Below, piece by piece: positions 53,231 through 63,780 of a stretch of 64,000 bases of DNA. Under the pieces are notes generated by a model, which worked only from the letters and a program-made list of their open reading frames with translations, had not been told where the DNA came from and searched no databases. Numbering within the stretch: the stretch's first letter is position 1; each line of letters begins with the position of its first letter. Made by a program: the position numbers and the translations under genes. The DNA is from Planctomycetota bacterium (GTDB lineage Bacteria > Planctomycetota > Planctomycetia > Planctomycetales > Planctomycetaceae), in NCBI GenBank assembly GCA_003388505.1, contig QQVO01000012.1, positions 1 through 64,000 on the forward strand. Reading direction: 5' to 3'.

Positions 53231-53653
53231 ATGTTGACTCAAAACAAGCTTGCCAGGTCATTCCTGGCACGAATCAAGAGGAAAGTCAAGTTGCATGGCC
53301 ACCTGCAGATTCCGGCGGATAGCGACATCATGCGGGCTGTCCGGGGCGTTCGCAAGGACGTGATACTGTTCGGCCCTGGGTTCTGCCCCCCAGAACTCGG
53401 TCGAGTAGTGGTCAGCCACGGTGTGATGCATGCCGTCGCAGAGCGCGAAGTATGGGATGCATTGCTACAGCACCAGTTCGCGGATCGGCCAAAATGGTGC
53501 GATGTAGTTGACGGGCGTCTGTCGCTTCCTGAAGGGGTTGAGCTGATTTCGGCGTATGCGTCGAGTCAGCGCGTTCCTTTCTTCGTGGTGACTGACCGTG
53601 AGGAGCTGAAGACGGCAGTCGTCCTGCCGGAAGAGGTGGCGTGGCGCATGTGA
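53231..53653 (+). CDS. Plasmid-type hypothetical protein, related to 41305-41724
   Basis: A 140-residue protein. The start at 53231 gives MLTQNKLARSFLARIKRKVK; the frame opens earlier at 53174 directly after the previous stop. The C-terminus FFVVTDREELKTAVVLPEEV parallels FYVITERNREATTVLLPEDY of the 139-residue protein at 41305-41724. Two relatives in one element, on opposite strands, suggest ancient duplication of backbone genes. No known function. Confidence 0.65.
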   Translation: MLTQNKLARSFLARIKRKVKLHGHLQIPADSDIMRAVRGVRKDVILFGPGFCPPELGRVVVSHGVMHAVAEREVWDALLQHQFADRPKWCDVVDGRLSLPEGVELISAYASSQRVPFFVVTDREELKTAVVLPEEVAWRM

Positions 53654-53829
53654 CAATGGCATGGGCTGACAAGGATGTCGGCCCCCTCTCTAATTTCCGA
53701 CCTGGTTCATTGCCATGAGATTGTCTCGCGCTGATGCTCGCGCGTCAGCGAGGGGCAAGCGAATGGCCACATGCGGGCCCCTCAGGGTATTGCCGCATGT
53801 GGCGGCCAGAATCAGGAGGCAAACTCCTT

Positions 53830-54228
53830 ATGAAACATGAAAGCACAGAAAAGCGAACAGATGCAAGTCGGGCGTTTGATTTGGTTGGCTCAAAATATGA
53901 ACGCGTCAAGGCAGGTCCACTCGTGGCCAATGTCAAGAGGACGCGTCATTGGAGAGACGGCACAGTCAAATACTCATTCAGTCTGGAGGTACATCGTCCC
54001 GTAATCGTTGACGGTAGCAGAACCACCGTTCCGAGTTTTGAGTTCCGCCCGGATGACATTCGGTTCATGCCGATGTTGATCCGAAATCTGGCGGAATTCT
54101 TCGTGGACGAACGTTGTACCGAGAGCGACTTGCATTGGGATCTCTCGAACATTTCGAGTTGTCTCACAACGACGTTTTGTTTCGAGGAGTGGGAGGACGA
54201 TTTCTTCAAGGACGAAGATCGACCGTAG
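53830..54228 (+). CDS. Small hypothetical protein, distant member of the paralogous family
   Basis: A 132-residue protein behind AGGAGG. It reads VKAGPLVANVKRTRHWRDGT, KYSFSLEVHRPV, then PSFEFRPDDI and a helix (MPMLIRNLAEFFVDE). The order GPxVANV, DG turn, basic strand, PSF strand and helix parallels the 88-residue protein upstream (GPVVASV, PSFRHQDL, helix). The C-terminal 25 residues are highly acidic. Function unknown. Confidence 0.6.
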   Translation: MKHESTEKRTDASRAFDLVGSKYERVKAGPLVANVKRTRHWRDGTVKYSFSLEVHRPVIVDGSRTTVPSFEFRPDDIRFMPMLIRNLAEFFVDERCTESDLHWDLSNISSCLTTTFCFEEWEDDFFKDEDRP

Positions 54229-54247
54229 GTTGAGTCATCAACCTCAG

Positions 54248-54276
54248 CCCTCGGCAGGCATTGTGCCTGCCGAGGG
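54248..54276 (+). terminator. Strong intrinsic terminator
   Basis: CCCTCGGCAGGC...GCCTGCCGAGGG is a perfect 12-bp stem with a short loop, followed by TATTTATT. It closes the plus-strand run of small genes after the stop at 54228. Confidence 0.85.
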
Positions 54277-54312
54277 TATTTATTCCGAGATACAGATCAG
54301 GAAAGCAGAGCG

Positions 54313-54558
54313 ATGTCGAAGCGACCAGTCCACGAAATTCGGTATGGGCTTATCAAAGTGAGCATTTGGCGGAATCAGACAAAGTCGGGAGAACGCCACT
54401 CGGTCTCCGCAGTCCGGCTCTTTAAGGACGGCGATTCTTGGCGGGAGTCGACTCGATTCGGACGCGATGACTTGCTGACTGCGTCCAAAGCCCTCAGTGA
54501 CGCGCACTCCTGGATTTACCATCAGAACGAAAACTCGACAGGCAGTACCGACAGCTGA
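54313..54558 (+). CDS. Small PC4-like-patterned protein, close paralogue of 42386-42670
   Basis: An 81-residue protein with MSKRPVHEIRYGLIKVSIWR at the start and FGRDDL then HSWIYHQ at the end. Over about 65 residues it shares most motif positions with the 94-residue protein on the other side of the element. The ribosome site is modest (AGCAGAG). Predicted four strands and one helix. Single-strand nucleic acid binding is a guess from the fold pattern. Confidence 0.7.
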   Translation: MSKRPVHEIRYGLIKVSIWRNQTKSGERHSVSAVRLFKDGDSWRESTRFGRDDLLTASKALSDAHSWIYHQNENSTGSTDS

Positions 54559-54729
54559 TGCGTACCGGAATACCATGGTACACGGTCTGTTGTCGTTGCA
54601 ATGCAAAGACAATCTCACGGCAGCGGCCGACGACGTGCCCGCGGTGTGGCTCACGTTGTGTGCAGAATGTCCGGGCGGAATGCCCTTGGCTGGCTCGCGG
54701 TGACGGCTTCAGCGAAAAGGGAGAAACCA

Positions 54730-54966
54730 ATGAATCAACGGCCTCAAACTGACACGGAACTGGCTGACGAGCGCGACGGCCCAGTTCTCGTAAGCGCCGA
54801 AACCGTGGCCAAAATGTTGAATATCTCCCCCCGAACCGTCTGGCGACTGCTTAGCGCAGGGAAACTCATCGAACCAGTGCGGCTTGGTGGCAACACGCGT
54901 TGGCGGTCCGCCGAAGTGCTGCAGTGGATCGCTGAAGGCTGTCCGCCGCCAAACAACAGAGAATAA
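54730..54966 (+). CDS. Excisionase-like helix-turn-helix protein
   Basis: A 78-residue protein starting at 54730 behind GGGAG. It is a MerR/excisionase-type winged helix: LVSAETVAKMLNISPRTVWR, LLSAGKL, VRLGGNTRWR, VLQWI. Such proteins (Xis, AlpA type) bind near attachment sites and steer tyrosine integrases towards excision. The integrase gene starts 45 bp downstream on the same strand, so the pair forms the recombination module of the island. Confidence 0.88.
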   Translation: MNQRPQTDTELADERDGPVLVSAETVAKMLNISPRTVWRLLSAGKLIEPVRLGGNTRWRSAEVLQWIAEGCPPPNNRE

Positions 54967-55011
54967 CCAGTCATTTTCCGAAGTAGAGAATTGTCGAAAG
55001 CGAGGTTCCGC

Positions 55012-56400
55012 ATGGCAGCCATTTACAAGCGTGCTCAGGACACTGGCAGGAAGCGAGCCTGTTGGTATATCGGCTACACCGACCACACCGGGAAAAGAAG
55101 GACCAGAAAGGGATTCACGGACAAGGGTGAGACCGAGCGGCTTGCGGCCAAGCTGGAGCACGAAGTGATGCTCCGCAAGCGGGGGCTCATTGACCCGGAG
55201 CAGGAAAGGAACGCTGAAAAACGGCGAATTCCGTTGAAGGAACATCTGGATGCGTTCGAGAAGAGCCTCACAAAGAACACTTCGAAACACGTCAAGCTGA
55301 CGATGAGTCGGATTCGGCGAATCGTCGACGGCTGTGAATTCACAGTACTTGCCGACATTACGATCGAATCCGTTGAACAGTTTCTGGTTGACCTTTGCGA
55401 GGAAGAGGATCTCGGGCACCGCACATACAATCATTACGTGCAGGCGCTCGACTCTTTTTGCAGGTGGTTGGTCGCAACAAAGCGATCACTCCTGAATCCT
55501 GTTCTCGGAATGGAGCGGCTGAATACGGCCGTCGATATCCGGCACCCCCGCCGGGCTCTGACGGCAGAAGAAGTCGCAAAGCTCGTGGGCTCGGCCCGCG
55601 AAAGCGGCAAAATGATCCAGTGCTACGACGGCGAAACACGGGCAAGGATTTACATTCTGTCATACATGACGGGACTGCGGCGCAACGAGCTCGCATCTCT
55701 CACTCGGCGAAGCTTTGATCTGAATGCCGAGCAGCCGACTGTCACAGTCGAGGCCGCCTTCTCCAAGCACCGCCGCAAAGACGTGCTCCCGCTTCATCCG
55801 GAGCTGGTGGAAATGCTCAGGGGCTGGCTCGAAGGGCTCAGGCCAGATGGGTTGCTCTTTCCAAAGCTCGCGAAGCGGCGCACGTGGCTCATGGTCAAGA
55901 AGGACTTGGAGCGGGTCGGTATTCCCTACGAGAACGCCGATGGAATCGCAGATTTTCACGCCGCCGGCCGACACACGCATATCACCGAATTGCTCCGCAA
56001 TGGGGCGACGCTTCCTGAGGCGAAGGAGCTGGCCCGACACAGCGATATCAAGATGACGATGCGGTACACGCACATCGGTATGAAGGACCAAGCCAAGGCA
56101 GTCAGTCAACTCGCCTGGCACGCCTCAGCCGACCTCCCGGCAGATGGAGCGGGGCAGGAATCGGATGAAGAGAACGAAGAGGAATGCTGGGAGCGTTTTG
56201 GGAGTGCCTCAGGTGTCACTCGGTGTCACAATGGGGCACGTAGTGACTCTACATGCGAGTTGCATATAAACGACGCAACCCCTGTCATAGACAGGGGTTG
56301 TCGCCATTTTTCGCCGTCTGACAGCGATCGTCAAAAGTGGAGGCGGCGGGAATCGAACCCGCGTCCTGTGAACCCTGAGATGGGGCTTCTACGTGCGTAG
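55012..56400 (+). CDS. Tyrosine integrase at the tmRNA attachment site
   Basis: A 462-residue phage-type integrase. It has an N-terminal arm-binding part (AIYKRAQDTGRKRACWYIGY), a core-binding domain (about 75-165) and a catalytic domain with TGLRRNELASL (Arg I), FHAAGRHTHITELL (His/Arg II box with an extra residue, as in other planctomycete integrases), and ARHSDIKMTMRYTHIG (His III and Tyr). The last 60 residues beyond about 400 look unlike integrase and run antisense into the 3' end of tmRNA. Functional enzyme may end earlier, or the tail was acquired at integration. The start could also be TTG at 54991. Confidence 0.9.
   Translation: MAAIYKRAQDTGRKRACWYIGYTDHTGKRRTRKGFTDKGETERLAAKLEHEVMLRKRGLIDPEQERNAEKRRIPLKEHLDAFEKSLTKNTSKHVKLTMSRIRRIVDGCEFTVLADITIESVEQFLVDLCEEEDLGHRTYNHYVQALDSFCRWLVATKRSLLNPVLGMERLNTAVDIRHPRRALTAEEVAKLVGSARESGKMIQCYDGETRARIYILSYMTGLRRNELASLTRRSFDLNAEQPTVTVEAAFSKHRRKDVLPLHPELVEMLRGWLEGLRPDGLLFPKLAKRRTWLMVKKDLERVGIPYENADGIADFHAAGRHTHITELLRNGATLPEAKELARHSDIKMTMRYTHIGMKDQAKAVSQLAWHASADLPADGAGQESDEENEEECWERFGSASGVTRCHNGARSDSTCELHINDATPVIDRGCRHFSPSDSDRQKWRRRESNPRPVNPEMGLLRA
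56276..56300. terminator. Bidirectional terminator-like hairpin beside the island end
   Basis: CAACCCCTGTC-ATA-GACAGGGGTTG is a perfect 11-bp stem. On the plus strand ATTTTT follows 6 bp later; on the minus strand it lies 38 bp beyond the tmRNA 3' end. It sits within the 3' part of the integrase frame, which argues that the final codons of that frame are not conserved coding sequence. Confidence 0.6.
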
Positions 56401-56690
56401 ACGGTCGTTTGGGTCTCGCTGCGATCGGCACGGCCGACAGGGCCTTACGCAGCCAGGTCACGACTTGTCTCGCTGCCGGCGTAGTGTCCGTTGACCGGCA
56501 GCCAGCCTGATTTTGTGACCGGCGTTTGGACTCCTCAGGCAGGGATTCCTAGGCCGGGGTCACTTATTTAAGCAACCAGAGCGTACTGCTTGTTGGCAGT
56601 TATTGTGTGATCAGCTTTTTACGTGGCCGGCTGATCAACCACGGCACGCGACCCACACCCGCGGAGAACCAGTCGAAGCCGATCGCCCCC
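56338..56690 (-). ncRNA. ssrA: Transfer-messenger RNA (tmRNA)
   Basis: The tRNA-like ends are clear: 5' GGGGGCG (56690-56684) pairs with 3' CGCCTCC (56345-56339), with discriminator A at 56338. CCA is not encoded. The T arm is GGGTTCGATTCCC. The tag frame reads GCC AAC AAG CAG TAC GCT CTG GTT GCT TAA, giving ANKQYALVA after resume codon GCC, preceded by TAACT. It rescues stalled ribosomes with SmpB and tags proteins for degradation. Its 3' end is the island attachment site. Confidence 0.95.
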
Positions 56691-56882
56691 GAATGCGAGA
56701 GTCGGGACGCGCATGCGTCCCACCCGGTTCTATTCTATCGGCCTGCGGTGCGCGGTCAAACGATTGTTTCTGCTCTCGCGGAGACGCAGAGTCGCAGAGA
56801 ATTCGGGGCGGACGCATCCGCGGGCTGACGCCGCGCGGCTCGCCAGGCTGAGGCTGTGCGGCTCGCCGGCGCGATTCGACTC

Positions 56883-58361
<1,479 letters not shown>

Positions 58362-59400
58362 GGTTGATTGGACCGTACGTCGGTCAACTCGATTCCGGGC
58401 GGATGGCCTTCACTCGGCGTGATGCGACGATTGGGGAAATCCGCCTCTCCTACGTTCGCGAATAGAGCTGGTTGTCGGCGGCGTGCGACGGCAGTCGCCC
58501 GCAGCATCGCAACGTCTGTCCCGTGCCGCGTCACTTCCGACAGCGCGCCGCACGGTTCACCGGCCCCCCGCGCAATTCTGCAACGCAGAATGGGTCGGCG
58601 GGCCGACGCCCACGGATCAGTTCCGGCGCTGCGGCAGGACGACTGTTCAAAGACGAATCGTGCGGAAGGCCGCTCGCAGCCGGAGCAAGGGCACGCTCTG
58701 CGGCGTGCTCAAACGTATGGTTCAGCTTGAACGCAACTCTCTCATCCCTTGTTGCGTGTGACAAAGCCTGACAAGAGGCTTTGCGAGGCGCCGGCAATCC
58801 CTGGTTTGATTCGCGCGGGGGGAGTTCACTCACCTCCGCAACCGGGCAGACTGTCAGCCCTCATTCAGACTCAGAAGGTTTTCCCGCTGTGTCGTTTCGT
58901 GACAGGACACGAGCATGGATTCGGTCGTCGTACGACCGATGGAGACGCACTTCGCGATCGGTGATGCTGACCTCTTCCCTTCGCGGGAGTCCGCAAGCCC
59001 TGCCTGGGCTCCCGGGATCGCCGTGACACCGCGGTGCCCACCGACGAAAAAGATCAACCAACCAGCGATGCGAGAAAGACTCTGTTTTCGTGATCTTGAT
59101 GGAGCGCGCCCGCCAAGCGGCGACGTCCGGTTCCGTTTCGCTGGCAGCTCAAGAACCAGAGACGGCAAAGCAACACTGCCGAACACGCTGCGGCTGAATC
59201 ATAGCTTTTCGCAAGGCCCTGTCAATCCAATCCTGACAATTATCATCGACGATCGGCCGCGCAACCGTCAAGATTGGTTTCCCCTCCCCCGCTCTGATAG
59301 TCTGGATCGGCACAGCCCCCATCAGAGACAGGGCGAAATTTCCACCTTCTGAGCGATCTGCCGGGCCGCATTCGCTCCCTTCTCACGCAATTGCAGCCAG
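58362..59400. other. 1-kb intergenic region between rho and the amidohydrolase gene
   Basis: No convincing gene on either strand. It is divergent between rho (minus) and the amidohydrolase (plus) and must carry both promoters plus any rho leader. Short open frames there lack ribosome sites. I did not find a tRNA. Confidence 0.45.
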
Positions 59401-62400
59401 ATGATGCACGCACCGAGCCATCTCGTCCGGACCAAGACGATTCAACGGGCCGCGCGGCGACTCGCGGCAACTCTTGCCGGTCTGCTCATCACCGCCTCCC
59501 TCGCCGCCGCCCAGGACGACGGGTCCCGCGGCGCCGGCTTTCGTCCGGGCGCCGTCGCGGTGCAGGGAGCGAAACTGGTGATCGCTCCGGGAACGGTGGT
59601 TGAACAGGGAAACCTCGTGATCCGGGATGGACGCATCGTGGCTGCCGGCGCAGACGTTTCGATTCCGGTGGATGCCCGCGTCATCGACGGGGCCGGTCTC
59701 GTTGCCTATCCGGGCCTGATCGACGCCGGCAACGATTCTCTCATTGACGACTCAAAGCGAGACTCCACGGAAGACGGACGAACTCCCGATTTTCGCAGCG
59801 ACGCTCTAGCCGCCACCAGAACCGACCACCGGCGCGGTCTGACGCCCGAGTTTGAGGCGCGTCGAGCGCTCAAACTCTCCGACGATCCACTCGATGCGCG
59901 ACGAAAAGTCGGTTTCACGGCGGTGCATGCGACTCCGCTGCGCGCGGTCGCGGGCGGACAGGGGTGCGTCGTGTCGCTGGCCGGCACGCCGCCGCGTGAG
60001 TCGCTCCTGCTTGATACAGCCTATTGCGTCTTCCGCCTCGAGCCTCCGAACGACGAGCGGCGGTCGAGCACGACCACGTCCTATCCGGTCACCATTATGG
60101 GAGCGACCGCGCATCTCCGGCAGGCGCTGCTCGACGCCGGGCATCATCAGGAACTCCAGCGACTGTTCGCCGCGGGGCATCCCGACGCCGTCCGCCCCGC
60201 TCAGGATCCGGTGCTTGATGTGCTCGCCGAAGTTCTGGAGGGCAAGCTGCGGCCCCTCTTTCTGGCCGACTCGCGCGATGAGATCCACCGCGCGCTCGAC
60301 TTCGCTGAAGAATTTGAACTGACTCCCGCCCTGCTGGGGGGACGCGACGCGCTCGAATGCATCGACCGGCTGGCGGCCGGCAAGGTTCCGCTGCTGCTGC
60401 GGGTCGATCTCCCGGAAAAGCCGAAAGTTGAGACCGAGGAGCCAAGCGAAGAACTGGTCGCCGAGATCAAGGATCCGCTGCGGTATCAGGAGGAAGTCGT
60501 GCGATTGTGGGAGGAGCGAGCTTCAACGGCTGCGAAGTTGATCGAAGCGGGTGTTCCCGTCGCCATCAGCACGCAGGGACTCGACAAACCGGAATCCCTG
60601 CTGCCGAAAGTCCGCATCCTCGTTGAGCATGGTCTGTCCGAAGACGCCGCCCTTGCCGCGCTCACCTCCGCTCCGGCCGAGATTCTCGGCGTCAATCACT
60701 TGCTCGGGACGCTTGAACCGGGCCGGCTCGGGCATGTCGTGCTGATGACCGGGCCGCTCACCGACGAGCGCAGCCAGGTGCGGCACGTCATCATCGAAGG
60801 CCGCACGTTTGAGTACAACAAGGAGGCCGAACCGGTCGGGCCCGATTCCCCCGCGCCCGATGCGATCGACGTCGCCGGACGCTGGGTGGTCGAAATCAAG
60901 TCGGGCGAAATGGAAATGACCAACGGCGAATTGTTCCTCGCCGTCAACGACGGCAAACTGTCGGGAACGTTCTCGTCGGAACAGGGGGACGGCCGGATTG
61001 ACAGCGGGAAGCTGACCGGAACAGGGATCGAGTTCGTCGTGTCGATCGGCGCCGGCGGCCGGGACATCCGTCTGCGCTTCACCGGCGAGTACCAGGTGGG
61101 AGCGGAAGAGGAATCCCCGGACCGGCTCTCCGGCGAATTGAAGTCCCCCTTCGGAGCGCCGACTGCATGGACGGCCGAGCGAATCAAGGAAGAAGACGCG
61201 GCTGCCGACAATCCGGTCGAACTGGCAATCGAAGAAGACGCCACAGCGGATGAGGGAGAACCGGCAAACGTCGCCGTGCAGTTCCCGACCGAACTCGACA
61301 CCGACCGCACCCAGCGGACCGCCGAGACCGGCGGGAACGTGCTCGTTCGCGGAGCGACGGTCGTCACCGGCACGGGGCAGACGCTTCCCGAAACCGATGT
61401 TCTCATCCGCGACGGCAAGATCGCCGAGATCGGAACCGGACTCACGGCTGATGAAGGCATCACTGTCATCGACGTCGCCGGCTGGTTCGTGATGCCCGGT
61501 TTGATTGATACGCACAGCCACATCATGATCGAGGGGGGCGTGAATGAATCGTCGCAGTCGATCGTTCCCGAAGTGCGTGTGCGCGACGTCGTCCGCTCAA
61601 ACGACGTTTCCGAGTACCGCGCCCTGGCGGGCGGCGTCACGACCGCCCGCCTGCTGCACGGCTCCGCGAACGTCATCGGCGGCCAGGATGCGGTCGTCAA
61701 ACTCAAATACGGCCGACCCGCCCATGAGCACATTCTCTTCGACGCACCACAAGGCGTGAAATTCGCGCTTGGGGAGAACGTCAAGGCCCGCACCGACCGC
61801 TTCCCCAACACCCGCATGGGCGTCGAAGCCACGCTGAAGCGGGCCTTCTTTGAAGCGCTCGACTACCGGCGGCGCTGGCAGGAGTACGAACTTGCGCTCA
61901 AACAGGCCGAGGCGGACGCTCCCGCACCCGTACCGCCGCGCCGCGACCTGCGGCTCGAATGCCTGGCCGACATCATCGACCGCGAGGCCTTCATTCACTG
62001 CCACTGTTACCGTGCCGACGAAATCCTGATGCTGCTCAGGACGGCCGAGGAACTCGGCATCCGCGTGCAGTCGCTGCAGCACGTGCTGGAGGGGTACAAG
62101 ATCGCGCCCGAGATTTTGGCCCACGGCGCAAGCTGCAGCACGTTCGCGGACTGGTGGGCCTACAAGGTCGAGGCCTACGACGCGACCCCCTTCAACACAA
62201 CGCTGCTCAACCGGGCCGGAGTCAATACCGTCGTCAAGAGCGACAACGCGGAACTCATCCGCCACATGAATCTCGAGGCCGCCAAGTCGCTTCGCTACGG
62301 CAACATGCCCTTCGAGGACGCCGTCCGCCTCGTCACCCTCAACTCGGCCCGCGAACTCGGGCTCGACGACCGCATCGGCTCGATCGAAGTCGGCAAGGAC

Positions 62401-63780
62401 GGTGATCTGGCGATCTTCAACGGCCATCCCTTCAGCCCGTTCTCCCGCTGTGAATGGACCATCATCGACGGGGAAGTCTGGTTCCAGCGGGCCGCCCAGC
62501 CGACGGCGATGTCTGCAGAAGCACAGGCTCGCTCGGCACAGCCTCCCCCGTTGCAACTCGCCTCCAGCAGCGTCCGCGATCGAAAACTCGAACTGCCGCA
62601 GGCCGTGCATGCGGTCTATGCACTCACAGGAGCGAAAATCGTCCCGGTGGACGGACCGATGATCGACTCCGGCGTCGTGCTGATAGCAGAAGGCCGCATC
62701 GCGGAGGTTGGTGCTGACGTCGCTGTCCCCGAGGACGCCGTCGTCATCGACCTCACCGGGCTGGAAGTCTATCCCGGTCTGATCGACGCCGGCACCACGC
62801 TCGGCATCTCGGAAATCCGGCAGGTCGCCGCCACGCAGGACGCGCGTGAGAGCGGCCGGTTTCAACCCGACCTGCGGGCCGGCACGGCCGTCAACGTTGA
62901 TTCGGAACTGATCCCCGTCGCCCGCACCGGCGGCATTACCACCGCGTTCATCCGTCCCGGCGGCGGAACAATCTCCGGCCAGTATTCCCTGTTGCAGACC
63001 GCCGGCTGGACCTCGGAAGAGATGGTCCTCAACTACCGCGCCGGCCTTTCTGTGGACTGGCCCGGCGACGAGGAGCGAGTCGACGAATTGCGCGAATTTC
63101 TCGAAACCGCCCGGCTGTACGACCGCATCCAATCCCAGCCGGAGGAGGAACGTCCGCCGGTCGTTGAAGACCCGCGTTACGAAGCGATGCGCCCTTACCT
63201 GAGTGGCGAGAGACGGATCTTCATTGAAGCCGACAGCCGCCAGGCGATCGTCGAAGCGATTCTCTTTTCCGAGAAGGAAGAACTTAAGATCGTCATCACC
63301 GGGGGCACCGACGCCTGGAAAGTGGCGGGGGAACTCAAGGCCCGCGAGATCCCGGTCATCGTGGGTCCTACCATGCGGTCCCCGGTCTCCGGCTGGGATC
63401 CGTTCGATGCGACCTATGCGAACCCGGGCCGCCTGTACGAGGCCGGGGTCGAGTTCTGCATCCGCTCAGACGACGCCAGCAACAGCCGCAACGCCCCGTT
63501 TGAAGCCGCGATCGCCGTCGCCTACGGACTGCCGGAGGAAGAGGCGCTTAAAGCGATCACCTTAAACGCCGCCCGAATTCTGGGGATCGATGAGCGCGTC
63601 GGTTCCATCACGCCGGGCAAGACCGCCAATCTCGTCATCACCGACGGCTCCCCGCTGCAACCGACAACACAGATCAAGGGAGTTTTCGTTGCCGGCCGGC
63701 CCTTCCCCCCCGAAAGCCGCCAGACCCGATTCTACGAACGCTACCTGCAACGGCTGGACAATTCGCCAGCGACGGATTGA
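59401..63780 (+). CDS. Secreted triple amidohydrolase-like fusion protein
   Basis: A 1459-residue protein. A signal peptide spans about residues 14-38 (ARRLAATLAGLLITASLAAA). Three imidazolonepropionase-like amidohydrolase units follow: about 60-480, 650-1065 and 1090-1455. Between units 1 and 2 is a beta-rich insert (GELFLAVNDGKLSGTFSSEQ). Only unit 2 keeps metal ligands: LIDTHSHI (about 701-708), IHCHCYR (about 865), QHVLEG (about 894) and KSDNAE (about 948). Units 1 and 3 read LIDAGND and LIDAGTT instead, without HxH. It is probably periplasmic or exported, acting on unknown amide or peptide-like substrates with one active centre. ATG codons at 59401 and 59404 are both possible. Confidence 0.88.
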   Translation: MMHAPSHLVRTKTIQRAARRLAATLAGLLITASLAAAQDDGSRGAGFRPGAVAVQGAKLVIAPGTVVEQGNLVIRDGRIVAAGADVSIPVDARVIDGAGLVAYPGLIDAGNDSLIDDSKRDSTEDGRTPDFRSDALAATRTDHRRGLTPEFEARRALKLSDDPLDARRKVGFTAVHATPLRAVAGGQGCVVSLAGTPPRESLLLDTAYCVFRLEPPNDERRSSTTTSYPVTIMGATAHLRQALLDAGHHQELQRLFAAGHPDAVRPAQDPVLDVLAEVLEGKLRPLFLADSRDEIHRALDFAEEFELTPALLGGRDALECIDRLAAGKVPLLLRVDLPEKPKVETEEPSEELVAEIKDPLRYQEEVVRLWEERASTAAKLIEAGVPVAISTQGLDKPESLLPKVRILVEHGLSEDAALAALTSAPAEILGVNHLLGTLEPGRLGHVVLMTGPLTDERSQVRHVIIEGRTFEYNKEAEPVGPDSPAPDAIDVAGRWVVEIKSGEMEMTNGELFLAVNDGKLSGTFSSEQGDGRIDSGKLTGTGIEFVVSIGAGGRDIRLRFTGEYQVGAEEESPDRLSGELKSPFGAPTAWTAERIKEEDAAADNPVELAIEEDATADEGEPANVAVQFPTELDTDRTQRTAETGGNVLVRGATVVTGTGQTLPETDVLIRDGKIAEIGTGLTADEGITVIDVAGWFVMPGLIDTHSHIMIEGGVNESSQSIVPEVRVRDVVRSNDVSEYRALAGGVTTARLLHGSANVIGGQDAVVKLKYGRPAHEHILFDAPQGVKFALGENVKARTDRFPNTRMGVEATLKRAFFEALDYRRRWQEYELALKQAEADAPAPVPPRRDLRLECLADIIDREAFIHCHCYRADEILMLLRTAEELGIRVQSLQHVLEGYKIAPEILAHGASCSTFADWWAYKVEAYDATPFNTTLLNRAGVNTVVKSDNAELIRHMNLEAAKSLRYGNMPFEDAVRLVTLNSARELGLDDRIGSIEVGKDGDLAIFNGHPFSPFSRCEWTIIDGEVWFQRAAQPTAMSAEAQARSAQPPPLQLASSSVRDRKLELPQAVHAVYALTGAKIVPVDGPMIDSGVVLIAEGRIAEVGADVAVPEDAVVIDLTGLEVYPGLIDAGTTLGISEIRQVAATQDARESGRFQPDLRAGTAVNVDSELIPVARTGGITTAFIRPGGGTISGQYSLLQTAGWTSEEMVLNYRAGLSVDWPGDEERVDELREFLETARLYDRIQSQPEEERPPVVEDPRYEAMRPYLSGERRIFIEADSRQAIVEAILFSEKEELKIVITGGTDAWKVAGELKAREIPVIVGPTMRSPVSGWDPFDATYANPGRLYEAGVEFCIRSDDASNSRNAPFEAAIAVAYGLPEEEALKAITLNAARILGIDERVGSITPGKTANLVITDGSPLQPTTQIKGVFVAGRPFPPESRQTRFYERYLQRLDNSPATD

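Noticed and set aside
58781-58840. A tRNA-like segment (GGTTTGATTCGCG)
   Set aside because: No matching acceptor stem or anticodon arm around it.
61597-63132. A 511-codon open frame on the minus strand within the amidohydrolase gene
   Set aside because: High-GC shadow frame opposite a gene with signal peptide and conserved motifs.
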